DNA of 64,000 nucleotides from Bog-756 sp963812525 (GCA_963812525.1 CAWEVL010000004.1:496001-560000); one strand, 5' to 3'. Positions 1-8,683 are shown, counted from the first letter of the stretch. Numbers and translations are program-made. Notes: a model not told the origin generated them from the sequence alone.

Positions 1-589
1 GCCTGCCGTAGAAGGCCAGTCGGTCGGCCACCACCCGGTGGCTGATGGGGATGGGCTTGGGCAGGCCGGTGGTGCCGCTGGTGTAGAGGACGAGGGCGGT
101 GTCCGCTCCCTGGCCCACGCGGGCCGGCGCCGTGCCCTCGTCCACCTCGGTGGCGAAGACCTCCTCCTCGACCAGGACCGGCCCGGGCAGGACCGAACCC
201 AGGCCGGCCGCGTACCGGTCACCGGCCACGCCGGTCCGGGTGCCGGTCAGCTCGGCCAGTTGGCCCAGCTCGCCCGGGGTCAGATAGGCGTTCATCTGGG
301 CCGAGGCGGCGCCGATCCGGGCCGCCCCCAAGATGGTGGCCACCGACAGCACGCTGCCCAGGTTGACCAGGGCCACCCGGTCCCCGGGTCCCACGCCCGC
401 CGCGGTGAGGGCCCCCTCCACCTGCCGGATGCGGTGCTCCAACTCCCGGTAGGTGACCGACTGGCCGTCCACCACCAGGGCCACCCGATCGGGGACGGCC
501 AGGAGAGGGGCGTCGGTGGCGTGCCCGACGTTCATCCCCGGGGTGGCCCGGACCCGGGCGAGACGGGATCGGGTCTCATCGGCCGTCAT
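1..589 (-). CDS. AMP-dependent acyl-CoA synthetase/ligase, N-terminal part (runs off left edge)
   Basis: An open frame starts with ATG at 589 and stays open to the window edge, giving about 196 residues. The beginning (MTADETRSRLARVRATPGMN) leads into an ANL-superfamily N-domain, and the P-loop-like AMP-binding motif YTSGTTGLPKP lies near the truncated end. The family adenylates a carboxylic acid and loads it onto CoA; the substrate cannot be read here. It is the last visible gene of the minus-strand operon that begins at 4570 and lies 21 bases after the substrate-binding protein. The family assignment is secure, the acid specificity unknown. Confidence 0.9.
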   Translation of the reverse strand, partial: MTADETRSRLARVRATPGMNVGHATDAPLLAVPDRVALVVDGQSVTYRELEHRIRQVEGALTAAGVGPGDRVALVNLGSVLSVATILGAARIGAASAQMNAYLTPGELGQLAELTGTRTGVAGDRYAAGLGSVLPGPVLVEEEVFATEVDEGTAPARVGQGADTALVLYTSGTTGLPKPIPISHRVVADRLAFYGR

Positions 590-610
590 GGTAGGCCACC
601 GGCGGGTTGG

Positions 611-2074
611 TCAGCCGGTGGGTAGACGGGTGAAGGGCTGCACGGTCACCCAGCAGGTTCCCTGGGCCTTGCCCTGGGAGGTGAGTTGACATGCCGAGGT
701 GGGGGGGACGTTGTTGTGCAGCCGCACGATCTTGTACTGGGTCGGGCCGTAGTGCTTGGTGGCGCTGTAGCTGAGCACCGGGGTGGCCGTCCCCGGGAAG
801 TTCCGGATCTTGGACAGGGCGGTGACGAAGGTGCGCCGGTCGAGGTTCCGGCCGGCTGCCTTGGCCGCCGCGGCGAACAGCGTGATGACCTGGCACCAGC
901 CGACCACCGGACCCTGCTGTTCGATGTAGTCGGTGGTGGCGCCCGCCGGAATCTGGGGGTACGCCTTGTGCCACGGGATCCAACAGGCCTTGACGCCGGG
1001 GTCGTACCCGAGGGGACCGGTGAAGTTGGAGGCGTTGGTGCCGCCACCGAGGGTCTGGACGGTCAGGCCCTCCTGTCCGTCCAGGGCCTTCTCGTAGGGG
1101 ATGGGGATGAGTCCGAGGGCCGACTCGATGCTGGACTCATAGTCGCTCAGGAGGAGCTTGGGGAAGTAGTTCTGACTGGTCTCGGCGGCCAGCACCGGGT
1201 AGAAGACGTTGAAGGGGATGAGAGGGATCACCGAGGTCACCCCGGCGCTGCGCAACTGCTGGATCACCAGCGGCGCCTGGGTGTTGGTGGTGGCGGAGTC
1301 GTTGGGGTCCGAGGCGATGGTCTTGACCGTGGCCGTGATGCCGGCCCGCCGGAGGTCGGGTAAGAGGTACTGCCTGAGGGCCAGCTGGTCCGAGGCCCGG
1401 TCGCCCACCACCACGCCGACCTTGTGGGTACCTCCCAGCAGACCGTCGCTCTGGCCCCAGTTGACCACGGCCTGCAGGATGACCGACTGGTCGGGACCCG
1501 TCCACCACAGGTAGGGCGAGCCCTGGTTGGTCCAGTTGGTCACCGTGCTCCACGCCCCGATCATCGGGGTGTGGCCTTCCTGGGTGACGCACAGCTGGTT
1601 GTCGCCGGTCCAGGCGCCGATGCCGTCCAGGACGGCGAACGCGGCCGGTGATCCCTCGGTCCAGGTCTTGCACAGGGCCCGCATGGACGACTCGTCGGTG
1701 GGGTCATAGTTGGTGATGACGGGGTGGATCTTGCGACCGTTGATGCCGCCGGCCTTGTTGACCAGGTTGACGTAGAAGTTGATGGCCTTGGCCTGCTCGC
1801 CGTACTCGGCGTCCTGGGCGAACCCCTCCTGGCCGGCCAGCGAGTTGAGGGACACGACCGGGAACACCACGTTGATGGCCGAGCCGGTCACCCCCCGCGA
1901 CGAGGTGCTGGCCTGGCTCACCGGCGTGGGGGAGGGACCGGCCGACGCCACCCCTGCCGGCACCACGGCGACGGCCGACAGCCAGCCCACGACGACGGTG
2001 GTGGCCATGGCCAGGGTCAAGGACCGGTGCGGGGAGCGACGGCGCAGGCGCCGGGGGTCGGTTCGGCCGGCCAC
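611..2074 (-). CDS. ABC-type substrate-binding protein, branched-chain amino acid/amide type (Peripla_BP_6)
   Basis: The product is 487 aa, with a basic n-region (RRLRRRS), a hydrophobic core and a probable cleavage near AGVASA-GP, so it should be exported. The mature part has the periplasmic-binding fold type I look (INVVFPVVSLNS, KAGGINGRKI, later GVTSVIPLIPFN). Such proteins capture amino acids, amides or small aromatic and aliphatic acids for HAAT permeases, but no permease or ATPase gene is in the window. The GTG start at 2074 shares its G with the TAG stop of the oxidoreductase upstream, so translation is probably coupled. An ATG at 2008 would remove the n-region and is less likely. Confidence 0.85.
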   Translation of the reverse strand: MAGRTDPRRLRRRSPHRSLTLAMATTVVVGWLSAVAVVPAGVASAGPSPTPVSQASTSSRGVTGSAINVVFPVVSLNSLAGQEGFAQDAEYGEQAKAINFYVNLVNKAGGINGRKIHPVITNYDPTDESSMRALCKTWTEGSPAAFAVLDGIGAWTGDNQLCVTQEGHTPMIGAWSTVTNWTNQGSPYLWWTGPDQSVILQAVVNWGQSDGLLGGTHKVGVVVGDRASDQLALRQYLLPDLRRAGITATVKTIASDPNDSATTNTQAPLVIQQLRSAGVTSVIPLIPFNVFYPVLAAETSQNYFPKLLLSDYESSIESALGLIPIPYEKALDGQEGLTVQTLGGGTNASNFTGPLGYDPGVKACWIPWHKAYPQIPAGATTDYIEQQGPVVGWCQVITLFAAAAKAAGRNLDRRTFVTALSKIRNFPGTATPVLSYSATKHYGPTQYKIVRLHNNVPPTSACQLTSQGKAQGTCWVTVQPFTRLPTG

Positions 2075-3057
2075 TACGGCACCTCCAGGGCGGGGACCAC
2101 TTCGGCCATGAATCGTCGGAGCGTCTCGTCGGAGGGATAGTCCCGGAGCCACAGGATGAGCCCGCGGCAGCCGGCATCCACGAAGGCCTGGGTCTTCTCG
2201 GTGACCTGGTCCACCGTACCCACCAGGTTGTCCGCCAGGTACTCCACCGTCGGGGTGCCGCCCCACAGCCCACCGCCCCCGTCCGACTCGCACCAGGCCA
2301 GGCAGTCGGCCTCCGTGTCGAACAGCCGGCAGTCCGGGCCGTGGGTGCGCCGGATGGCCTCGAACGGCCGCCCCACCGCCTCGCAGTGCTCGGCCAAGAC
2401 GCCCGACTTGCGCCGGAACGCCTCCAGGCCCACCTGCCAGTTGGTCAGGTCGGCCCGCCGGGCGGCGATCCGGAGGTTGACCTTCTCCCCGCCCCCGCCG
2501 ACCAGTACGGGGGGCAGCTGCTGGATGGGCTTGGGGTCGCAGTAGGCCCCCTCGAACTGGAGGTGGTCCCCGTCGAACGTCACCGTCTCCTCGCTCCACA
2601 GCCGCCGCACCACTTCGAGGGTCTCGTCCAGCACGGCCAGCCGCTCCGGGTTCGTCAGGTAGGGGTAGCCGTAGGAGGCGTACTCCTCGTGGAACCACCC
2701 GGCCCCCATCCCGAGGATGAGCCGACCCCCCGAGTAGACGTCGACGCAGGCTGCTTCCTTGGCCAGCAGTCCGGCGTTGCGGTACGAGGAGCAGGTGACC
2801 AGCTGGCCCAGGCCCACCCTCGACGTCCGCTGGGACAGCGCCGCCAGCATGGTGAACGCTTCGAACACGTGGGTCGGCTCTCGGCGGGGCACCGTCTCCA
2901 CGTGGTCGTAGACCCAGAGGTGGTCGTAGCCCAGGGACTCGGCCAACTCGGCCAGCTCCACGGAGCGGGCCCAGGCATCGGGACCGCTCCATCCGGAGTA
3001 CTCGAGCTTCCAACCCTGAGGTACGAAGACGCCGACCTCGAGGTCGCCGCCACTCAC
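2074..3057 (-). CDS. LLM-class (luciferase-like) F420- or flavin-dependent oxidoreductase
   Basis: The product is 327 aa with a bacterial-luciferase-like TIM barrel: an early EVGVFVPQGW strand, the DHLWVYDHVE segment, GLGQLVTCSSYRN, and GRLILGMGAGWFHEEY, which is typical of F420-dependent LLM enzymes. Family members oxidise or reduce organic substrates using F420 or reduced FMN; the substrate is unknown. The GTG start at 3057 overlaps the TGA of the VOC gene (GTGA), and its stop overlaps the next start. A longer in-frame extension upstream lies inside the VOC gene and is rejected. The operon context (dehydrogenase, VOC, transporter component, CoA ligase) points to catabolism of an imported organic acid or alcohol. 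Confidence 0.88.
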   Translation of the reverse strand: MSGGDLEVGVFVPQGWKLEYSGWSGPDAWARSVELAELAESLGYDHLWVYDHVETVPRREPTHVFEAFTMLAALSQRTSRVGLGQLVTCSSYRNAGLLAKEAACVDVYSGGRLILGMGAGWFHEEYASYGYPYLTNPERLAVLDETLEVVRRLWSEETVTFDGDHLQFEGAYCDPKPIQQLPPVLVGGGGEKVNLRIAARRADLTNWQVGLEAFRRKSGVLAEHCEAVGRPFEAIRRTHGPDCRLFDTEADCLAWCESDGGGGLWGGTPTVEYLADNLVGTVDQVTEKTQAFVDAGCRGLILWLRDYPSDETLRRFMAEVVPALEVP

Positions 3058-3500
3058 TGGGCGAACTCCCACCACTGCACCTCGCACATCATGGGCAGGA
3101 GGTAGCTGACGTACAGCGAGTGGATCTTGACCACTCCCTGGTCGTCGGCGTGCAGATCGATCAAGTCGACCCGGTCGTCGTGGGCCCGGTAGGCCTCGGC
3201 CCGGTCCTGGACGCCCTGCAGTTCGGCCAGCGAGCCGACGGAGAAGCCGAAGTGGTCCATGCGCGGGCACACCATGGGCTCGTCCTCGGCGATGAGGAAG
3301 ATGAACTGGTCCCAGTGCACACACGAGAGGATCAGGCGCCGCCGGTCCTCGGTCATCACCTCGATCTCGTCGAAGCCGAAGACCTCGCCCCAGAAGCGGC
3401 AGATCTGGTCCCGGTGGTCGTGGTCGAGCAGATCGGCGGGCAGGCTCATGGCCACGTGGTTGAAGCGGGGCACGCCGCTCGGATAGTAGGGATGGGCCAT
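3054..3500 (-). CDS. VOC-superfamily protein (glyoxalase/extradiol dioxygenase fold)
   Basis: A 148-aa protein, the length of a single VOC module pair. Recognisable features are the first beta strand FNHVAMSLPA, the middle FWGEVFGFDEIEVM, and MDHFGFSV, where a His is placed like the metal ligand that opens the second half. VOC members include lyases, isomerases and ring-cleaving dioxygenases; this one cannot be assigned further. The ATG start overlaps the upstream dehydrogenase stop by one base (TGATG), and the end overlaps the next gene by four bases. Confidence 0.8.
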   Translation of the reverse strand: MAHPYYPSGVPRFNHVAMSLPADLLDHDHRDQICRFWGEVFGFDEIEVMTEDRRRLILSCVHWDQFIFLIAEDEPMVCPRMDHFGFSVGSLAELQGVQDRAEAYRAHDDRVDLIDLHADDQGVVKIHSLYVSYLLPMMCEVQWWEFAQ

Positions 3501-4570
3501 CAGTCCCCCTCCTCGTCAATGACCGACAGCTGGGGCACCACCATCACCTTGCCGGCCAGCCGCCCTTCGGCCAGCCCGGCCAGGGCCTCGGACAGCCGGT
3601 CGAGGGGCACGTCCTCCCCCTCGATCAGCAGGTCGGTGGGGAAGCCGTCGGTGGCCAGCAGCTCGAGCGCCTGCTCGAAGCCGCCCTGGTCGTAGACGAA
3701 CGACCCCACCACCTGGAGCTCGTTGAGCACGAACCGGTTGGGGTCGAAGGCCGGGTGCTCGAGGCCCGCACCCACCAGCACCAGCGTCCCGCCCCGCCTC
3801 AGCTGGTGGAAGCCGGCCTCCATGGCCGCCTTCTTCCCCGAGCACTCCAGTACGGCATGGACGGCCCGATGGGTGATCCGCTCGGGCTCCCACGCCGGGA
3901 AGGTCTCGAGGTCGGTGGGGTCGAGGACCTCGGTGGCCCCGAGCTCCCGGGCCAACTGCTTGCGGCCCTCGCCGGGCTCCACGGCGATGATCGGTCCGAT
4001 GCCCCGGGCCACCAGTGCGGCGATGGACAGCGCCCCGATCGGACCGGTCCCGATGACCATGACCCGGTCGCCCTTGACCACGCCGGATCGGGTGATCCCG
4101 TGCAGGGCCACGGCCAGGGGTTCGGCCAGCGCCGCCTGCCGCGAGGTCAGGCCGGGGGGCAGGCGCAGGAGCGAGGCCTCCCGGACCAGCACGTAGCGAG
4201 CGAAGGCACCGTCGTGGCCGTCCACCACCGAACCCTGCCGGTTCTCGCACTGGGAGGGCTTGCCCTCGAGGCAGCGGCGGCACCGCCCACACCTGGGTGA
4301 CGAGCCCCCCACCACCTGCTCGCCGAGCTCCCAGCCGGTCACCTCGGCGCCCAGGGCCACGATGGACCCGGTGAACTCGTGGCCGGCCACCAGCCCCTTC
4401 TTGCCCCACCCGTCGAGCAGCATGTGGACGTCGGACCCGCAGATCCCGCAGTGGTCCACCTCCACCAGGACCTCGCTCGGGGCCGGCCGGGGAACCGGGC
4501 GCTCCTCCACCACGACCACGCCGGGGCGGTGCAGCACCGCCGCCGGCATCGACTCGGGCAGTTCGGACAT
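3500..4570 (-). CDS. Zinc-dependent medium-chain alcohol dehydrogenase
   Basis: The product is 356 aa, the normal MDR length. The catalytic zinc site is visible as GICGSDVH (Cys about 44) and GHE (His about 64). A structural-zinc lobe with four cysteines follows (CGRCRRC and a fourth Cys near 107), and the NAD(P) Rossmann motif is GTGPIG near 174. It should oxidise an alcohol or polyol to the carbonyl. This is the first gene of a five-gene minus-strand operon. Its ATG is preceded by a G-rich Shine-Dalgarno-like run, and a TAGAGT -10-like hexamer lies in the divergent region with the gene at 4736. Substrate is not inferable. Confidence 0.92.
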   Translation of the reverse strand: MSELPESMPAAVLHRPGVVVVEERPVPRPAPSEVLVEVDHCGICGSDVHMLLDGWGKKGLVAGHEFTGSIVALGAEVTGWELGEQVVGGSSPRCGRCRRCLEGKPSQCENRQGSVVDGHDGAFARYVLVREASLLRLPPGLTSRQAALAEPLAVALHGITRSGVVKGDRVMVIGTGPIGALSIAALVARGIGPIIAVEPGEGRKQLARELGATEVLDPTDLETFPAWEPERITHRAVHAVLECSGKKAAMEAGFHQLRRGGTLVLVGAGLEHPAFDPNRFVLNELQVVGSFVYDQGGFEQALELLATDGFPTDLLIEGEDVPLDRLSEALAGLAEGRLAGKVMVVPQLSVIDEEGD

Positions 4571-4735
4571 GGCGCCACCCCCCCGGATGGGCCCGTCGCC
4601 GGCCGGTCCGGCGGCGGGTGGATCTCTGGTTCGGGCGTCACTCTATGCCAGGCGCCCGGGAGGCACCGGGCGGGGTGTCCAAAGGGGCCCCGTGGGGCGC
4701 TAAAGGGATCTCGGGCGCGTGACGATGATTCCGGC

Positions 4736-4963
4736 ATGGCACCGGACCTCCGCTTCGACACCGACGATCCCGAGTTCCAACGCGGCTTCGAGATCGGCGT
4801 CCTCTGGGAGCGCCTCGTCACCGACGGGGCCTGTCACATGGCCGTCAGCGCTTCGAACGCCGAGATGGTCATCCGGGTGGCGCAGGCCTTCGGGTGTGAG
4901 TTCTCCGGCCGGGAGATCGAGGACGACCAGATCTCGATCGAGCTGCACCAGGTGAACGGGTAG
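4736..4963 (+). CDS. Small conserved-looking protein of unknown function (75 aa)
   Basis: The frame from ATG 4736 to TAG 4963 encodes a compact, acidic 75-aa protein starting MAPDLRFDTDDPEFQRGFE. It has no signal peptide, membrane segment or cysteine pair beyond C33 and C53. A weak purine-rich site (aaaggga) lies about 25 bases upstream. It is divergent from the dehydrogenase operon and precedes the SnoaL-like gene. Balanced composition and strong GC3 support coding. I do not recognise a family. Confidence 0.6.
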   Translation: MAPDLRFDTDDPEFQRGFEIGVLWERLVTDGACHMAVSASNAEMVIRVAQAFGCEFSGREIEDDQISIELHQVNG

Positions 4964-5058
4964 TCCGTCCCCCCGCCGGGCGGGCCACACCAGCGTCCGA
5001 CGAGCGGCCCCCACCTTCGATCACGCCGTTGGGTTACCGTCTCCCCGGAGGAGGTGCC

Positions 5059-5499
5059 GTGATCGACCAGGTGATCGAGCAGTGGCAGGCCCATCTGCGG
5101 GGTGCGCTTCCCGGCGGGCTCGACACCCTGCTCGACGACGAGGTGGTCTTCTATTCGCCGATCGTCTTCACGCCCCAGCGGGGCCGGGCCATCACGAAGC
5201 GCTACCTCGAGGCCGCGGCCCAGACCTTCCCCGGCGACCATGGCGGGGCGTCGGCGGCGGGTGGCGAGGTCCCGACCGGTGGCTTCCACTACACCAAGAC
5301 GGTGGCGACCGGGGACACCGCGGTGCTCGAGTTCGAGACCACCATGGGCGGCAAGTACGTCAACGGAGTGGACATCATCCGATGCAACGCGGAGGGTCGG
5401 ATCATCGAGTTCCGGGTGATGATCCGACCCCTCCAGGCGGTCGAGCTCGTGCACCGCCGCATGGCGGCTCTGCTCGAGCGGATGGGCTCCTCGGACTGA
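5059..5499 (+). CDS. SnoaL/NTF2-like fold protein
   Basis: The product is 146 aa from the GTG at 5059, chosen because GGAGGAGG lies just before it; a start at 5029 would place that site inside the gene. The pattern of an N-terminal helix (VIDQVIEQWQAHLRG), an acidic strand (DDEVVFYSPIVFTPQ), and later strands GGFHYTKTVATGDTAVLEFE and GVDIIRCNAEGRIIEFRVM is typical of the NTF2-like cone fold. Members are small-molecule isomerases, hydrolases or ligand binders; no catalytic identity can be assigned. Confidence 0.72.
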   Translation: MIDQVIEQWQAHLRGALPGGLDTLLDDEVVFYSPIVFTPQRGRAITKRYLEAAAQTFPGDHGGASAAGGEVPTGGFHYTKTVATGDTAVLEFETTMGGKYVNGVDIIRCNAEGRIIEFRVMIRPLQAVELVHRRMAALLERMGSSD

Positions 5500-5518
5500 C
5501 GGAGGCCCGGCCGGTGGG

Positions 5519-6758
5519 TCAGTAACCTCCGCTGCAGCCGTGCTGGTCCGGGGCGACGTTCGGGTTGCCCCAGTAGCCGGACGGCGAAGGCCACGGCCAC
5601 CCGGATCTGCTGCTCGGGCGTGGCCTGGGCGGCATCGGCCGGATAGCCGAAGGTGTTGAACTGCGCCCAGTTGGCGTGGCTGAAGCCCAGCCCGCCGCTG
5701 TACACCGGCCCATCCACGTTCCACACGCCACCCTCCTCGCACAGGTTGACCCGGATCCACTCCAGGCGCTGGAAGTCGGTGACACCGTCCGCCCCCACGT
5801 TGACGGACGCCGAGGGTGGGCTGAACACCGTGCTTCCGGCCAGCGAGCCGAAGAACCCGGCATCGCCGTAGGCGAAGGCACCGCCGTCGGAGGCCACGCT
5901 GAGGTAGCCGGCGTCGGTGGAGGAGATCCCGATCATCGGCTTGTTGAGGCGCTGCCCCCCGGCCGAGCCGTAGAACGTCGCTCCGCCGAAGTCGAAGACG
6001 CCCCCGTCCGCTCCGACCAGCCGGTAGCCGCCACCGCCGGCACTGATCCCGACGGTGGGCTGACGAGCGTTCGACCCGCCGGCGTAGGGGGCGTCGCCGA
6101 AGGCGAAGACCGCGCCGTTGCCGGCCGCCTCCCAGTAGCCGTTGCCGTCGGGGGACGCGGCCAGGCCCACGATGGCGCTGGTCGGGGAGAGGCCCATGGC
6201 CGAGCCGCGGAAGGGGGCGTCGCCGAAGGCGAACACCCCACCGTCGGCGCTCACCAGCCAGTAGCCGTTGCCGTCGGGCGTGGTGGCCATGCCGACGATG
6301 GGCTTGTTCAGCTGGATTGCCGCGGTGGACCCGAAGTACCGGGCGTCGCCGAAGGCGAACACCCCACCGTCGGCGCCGACCTCCCAGTACCCCGACCCGT
6401 CGGGGGTGGAGGTGATGCCCACGATGGGCTGGTTGAGGTGGAGGGAGCCGGTGGATCCGAAGAAGCCGGCCCCGCCGAAGGAGAAGACGCCCCCGTCCGC
6501 CCCGACCAGCCAGTAGCCCGACCCGTTGGGCAGGGCGGCGGCCCCGACGATGGGGGCGTTGAGCACCATGCCGGCCCCGGTGGTGAGGCCGGCCCCGGCC
6601 CGGCCGATCTGGGACAGCGTGCCGCCGGCCAGGGCCAGCACGGCCAGGACGCCTCCGGCCATGGCCCCGGCGCGTAGGCGTCGGGACCGGTCGCTGTTCG
6701 GGGAGCGGGTGTCGGATGGGTGCGGGGGCGTACGTGAAAAGAAGGGAAGTGCGGGCAC
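5519..6758 (-). CDS. Secreted Rpf-like transglycosylase with N-terminal tandem-repeat (propeller-like) domain; frameshift near the C-terminus
   Basis: GTG 6758 opens an N-terminus with a basic stretch and hydrophobic signal segment (about residues 26-55). Six repeats of about 42 residues built on 'PIVG..(T)PDGxGYW.V.ADGGVFAFGDA..FGS' follow. The C-terminal module has the resuscitation-promoting-factor/lysozyme-like features LEWIRVNLCEEGG (catalytic-type Glu), GGLGFSHANWAQF and ATPEQQI. Such enzymes cleave peptidoglycan glycan strands outside the cell. After AVAFAV (about 5580) the frame is lost; the expected ending YWGNPNVAPDQHGCSGGY followed by TGA at 5519 lies in another frame, a +1/-2 shift. 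This is probably a sequence error, otherwise a damaged C-terminus. The gene has a long untranslated leader. Confidence 0.82.
5815..6563 (-). repeat. Six tandem about 126-bp repeats encoding about 42-residue propeller-type units
   Basis: Within the Rpf-like gene, six consecutive units share the order (L)N(K/Q)PIVG - TPDGxGYWxV - ADGGVFAFGDA - FGS. Several units are close at DNA level too, for example the segments coding VGADGGVF and LNKPIVG. Unit five is shortened at its start and unit six diverges (DAGYLSVASDGG). Six beta-rich units suit a six-bladed beta-propeller or a beta-repeat stalk, probably binding wall carbohydrate; that role is inference. Confidence 0.8.
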
Positions 6759-6779
6759 AGCGGGTGACCTTTCCTCGGT

Positions 6780-6905
6780 CGGTCAGGGTCGTCGGTAACG
6801 CGACGGTGTCCTGGCTCTCGTCTGGTTGGGTGGACCCCACGTCTGTGCATTCACGCCCCAGCCGAGCACCGGGAAGGGTGGTACGGCCTGGCTATCAGAG
6901 CCGGG
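6780..6905 (-). promoter_or_regulatory. Candidate structured leader of the Rpf-like gene, possibly a divergent c-di-AMP (ydaO-type) riboswitch
   Basis: On the minus strand the leader has GGGGCGTGAATGC (6859-6847), then a small hairpin TGGG-GTCCA-CCCA, then CCCAACCAGACGAGAGCC (6830-6813). The order resembles the ydaO-type core 'GGGGUGAAUC ... CCCGAACCCGUCAGCUAACC', and c-di-AMP riboswitches are known upstream of rpf-type wall-lytic genes in actinobacteria. Several core positions do not match, and I could not fold it. A weak AGGAAAGG site lies before the GTG start. Confidence 0.33.
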
Positions 6906-7249
6906 TGTGCTAGCGGGTTTACGTCCGAGTGGTGCAGTGTGGTGGTGGGTGTGGCGCTCTCCTGATCGGGTGGTCCGCGCCCAGACGCCGGAAGGCGGCT
7001 CGAGGGGTTCTCCCCACCGTCCGGTGGGGGGCGGGCCCACCGGGGCGACCGCGATTCGAGAGCGGAATCTACCGGTCGGGTCCCCCCATGGGTAGTCGGA
7101 ACGCCGCCCGGTGACCGCTCCGGTGGGACCGGGCGGGACATCGAATCGCCTTTGACCTGGGGAGACGCTCGTTCGCCCCTGGCCCACGGCCCGACTGGGA
7201 CCACCACGCAGAGTGGTGGGTTCGGGTCCCGGGTTGGCCGACCGGCCCC
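6906..7249. other. Intergenic region between TldE gene and Rpf-like leader
   Basis: No coding frame with convincing composition is seen on either strand. It contains the hairpin at 7201-7219 and several GC-rich inverted stretches (for example around 7010-7030, ccaccgtccggtgg). The promoter of the Rpf-like gene should lie near its downstream end, but no clear -35/-10 pair stands out. Confidence 0.5.
7201..7219 (-). terminator. Hairpin downstream of the TldD-TldE genes
   Basis: A perfect 7-bp stem CCACCAC/GTGGTGG with a 5-base loop (gcaga) lies 31 bases after the TldE stop. Outer GGGAC/GTCCC bases could extend it. There is no U-tract, so it could be a weak or factor-assisted terminator. Confidence 0.4.
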
Positions 7250-8683
7250 TCAGCTGGCCTGGCTGACCGAGCTCATATTGAAGTCGGGTACCCGGACGGC
7301 CGGCATGACGGTGCGGTTGAAGTACTCGCCGAACTCCCGGCCCAACGACCGCACGCTGGACCCCACTTCGCTGACCCGGGCCAGGAGGTCGACCGGGCTC
7401 TCGTTGAAGCGGAAGTTGTTGGTGGCGCCGACCACCCTCCCGTCCTCCACGACGTAGACACCGTCCCGGGTGAGTCCGGTCAGCAGCATGGTGGCCGGGT
7501 CGACCTCGCGGATGTACCAGAGGCAGGTGAGGAGCAGGCCGCGCTCGGTCCGGGCCACCAGCTCCTCCAGCGATCCGGAGGCCCCGGGCACCTCCAGGGT
7601 CAGGTTGCCGATGAACCCGGCCGGGGTCGCTCCCGACCGGGCGGCGCCGGCGCGGTGGTAGCGCAACCGCTGCAGCCGGCCCCCGGCGATCCAGTCCGTG
7701 GGCGCCAGGGGCAGGCCGTTGTCGAACACCGAGGAGTCGGCCGACGAGGCGGTGACGGTCAGGAACGGCGAGCACTCGAGCCCGGGCGAGCCCGGATCGC
7801 TGCGGAGGTCGAAGGGGACCGAGGCCAACTGCTCGCCCACCCGGGTCGCCCCGCCCGGGAGCGAGAAGACGGTCCTCCCGTCCTCGGCGTTGCGCCCGCT
7901 GAGTTCGTAGGTCAGGCCCACCATCAGGTCTCCGACCGCCTCGGGCGGGAGGAGCACCTCGTAGCGCCCGGCCGGGCGTTCCAGCCGTCGGGCCGACCAG
8001 GCCAACCGCTCCTGCAGGCGGCGCTCCAGCTGCTCCACGGACACGTCGGTGAAGTCCGTGGTGCCGGTCCCGGCCCAGGTGGAGTCGGCTCCGTCCTCAC
8101 TGCGGGCCACCAGGTGGAGCGCCCCCTGCGGCTGGGCGTGGGCCAGCCGGACCCCGGTCGAGGTCCCCAGGTACTCGGTGGTCTGGCGGTGCTCGGCGAA
8201 TCCGGCCAGCACGTGGTGGCCGTGCCGGGCCCGGTCGAAGGCCGCCGACAGACCGGTGAGCACGCCGGACAGCACGGACAGCTCGGTGGAGGCCCGGGGC
8301 TGGTCGAACCCCGCCACCGACGCCGGCGACCGGTCGGCCTCGCCGGGGGACAGGAGCGGGCAGGCATCGTCGGCCGGCGGCGATCCGGCGGCGTCCTGCT
8401 CGGCCGCCCGGACCAGCTCGGCCACGTCGACGTCGCCTCCCCGTCGGGCCACCCCGGCGGCCATCCCGCCTTCGACCTGTCGCACGCTGACCACGGTCAC
8501 CCGTCGATCGCGCCGGCTGCCGTTGGTGGTGGTGGTGTTGTTGGCGAAACGGACCTCGACCTCGCTGGTCTCCTCGACGATGACGACGCACTGGTCGCTG
8601 CCCGGCCCGGCACCGGCGAGCGCCGCCTCCACCACGTCCTGCGCCGGGGGCAGTCCCGGCTCAGCGGTCGATCCGGGGCTCAC
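7250..8683 (-). CDS. TldE/PmbA-type metalloprotease-family protein
   Basis: The product is 477 aa and belongs to the PmbA/TldE half of the TldD/TldE heterodimer, which degrades or matures small peptides. Visible traits are RFANNTTTTNGSRRDRRV near residue 45, a middle domain with RYEVLLPPEAVGDLMVGL, DNGLPLAPTDW, and a C-terminal GVYVVEDGRVVGATNNFRFN that mirrors the TldD ending. TldE partners lack the HExxxH metal motif, and none is seen here. Its GTG start overlaps the TldD stop (GTGA), the standard paired arrangement. No RiPP precursor is visible nearby, so a general peptidase role is as likely as peptide maturation. Confidence 0.85.
   Translation of the reverse strand: MSPGSTAEPGLPPAQDVVEAALAGAGPGSDQCVVIVEETSEVEVRFANNTTTTNGSRRDRRVTVVSVRQVEGGMAAGVARRGGDVDVAELVRAAEQDAAGSPPADDACPLLSPGEADRSPASVAGFDQPRASTELSVLSGVLTGLSAAFDRARHGHHVLAGFAEHRQTTEYLGTSTGVRLAHAQPQGALHLVARSEDGADSTWAGTGTTDFTDVSVEQLERRLQERLAWSARRLERPAGRYEVLLPPEAVGDLMVGLTYELSGRNAEDGRTVFSLPGGATRVGEQLASVPFDLRSDPGSPGLECSPFLTVTASSADSSVFDNGLPLAPTDWIAGGRLQRLRYHRAGAARSGATPAGFIGNLTLEVPGASGSLEELVARTERGLLLTCLWYIREVDPATMLLTGLTRDGVYVVEDGRVVGATNNFRFNESPVDLLARVSEVGSSVRSLGREFGEYFNRTVMPAVRVPDFNMSSVSQAS

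Noticed and set aside
4834..6840. Long minus-strand frame across the SnoaL-like and Rpf-like genes
   Set aside because: It is out of frame with the recognised repeats and signal peptide, and is arginine/glycine-rich.
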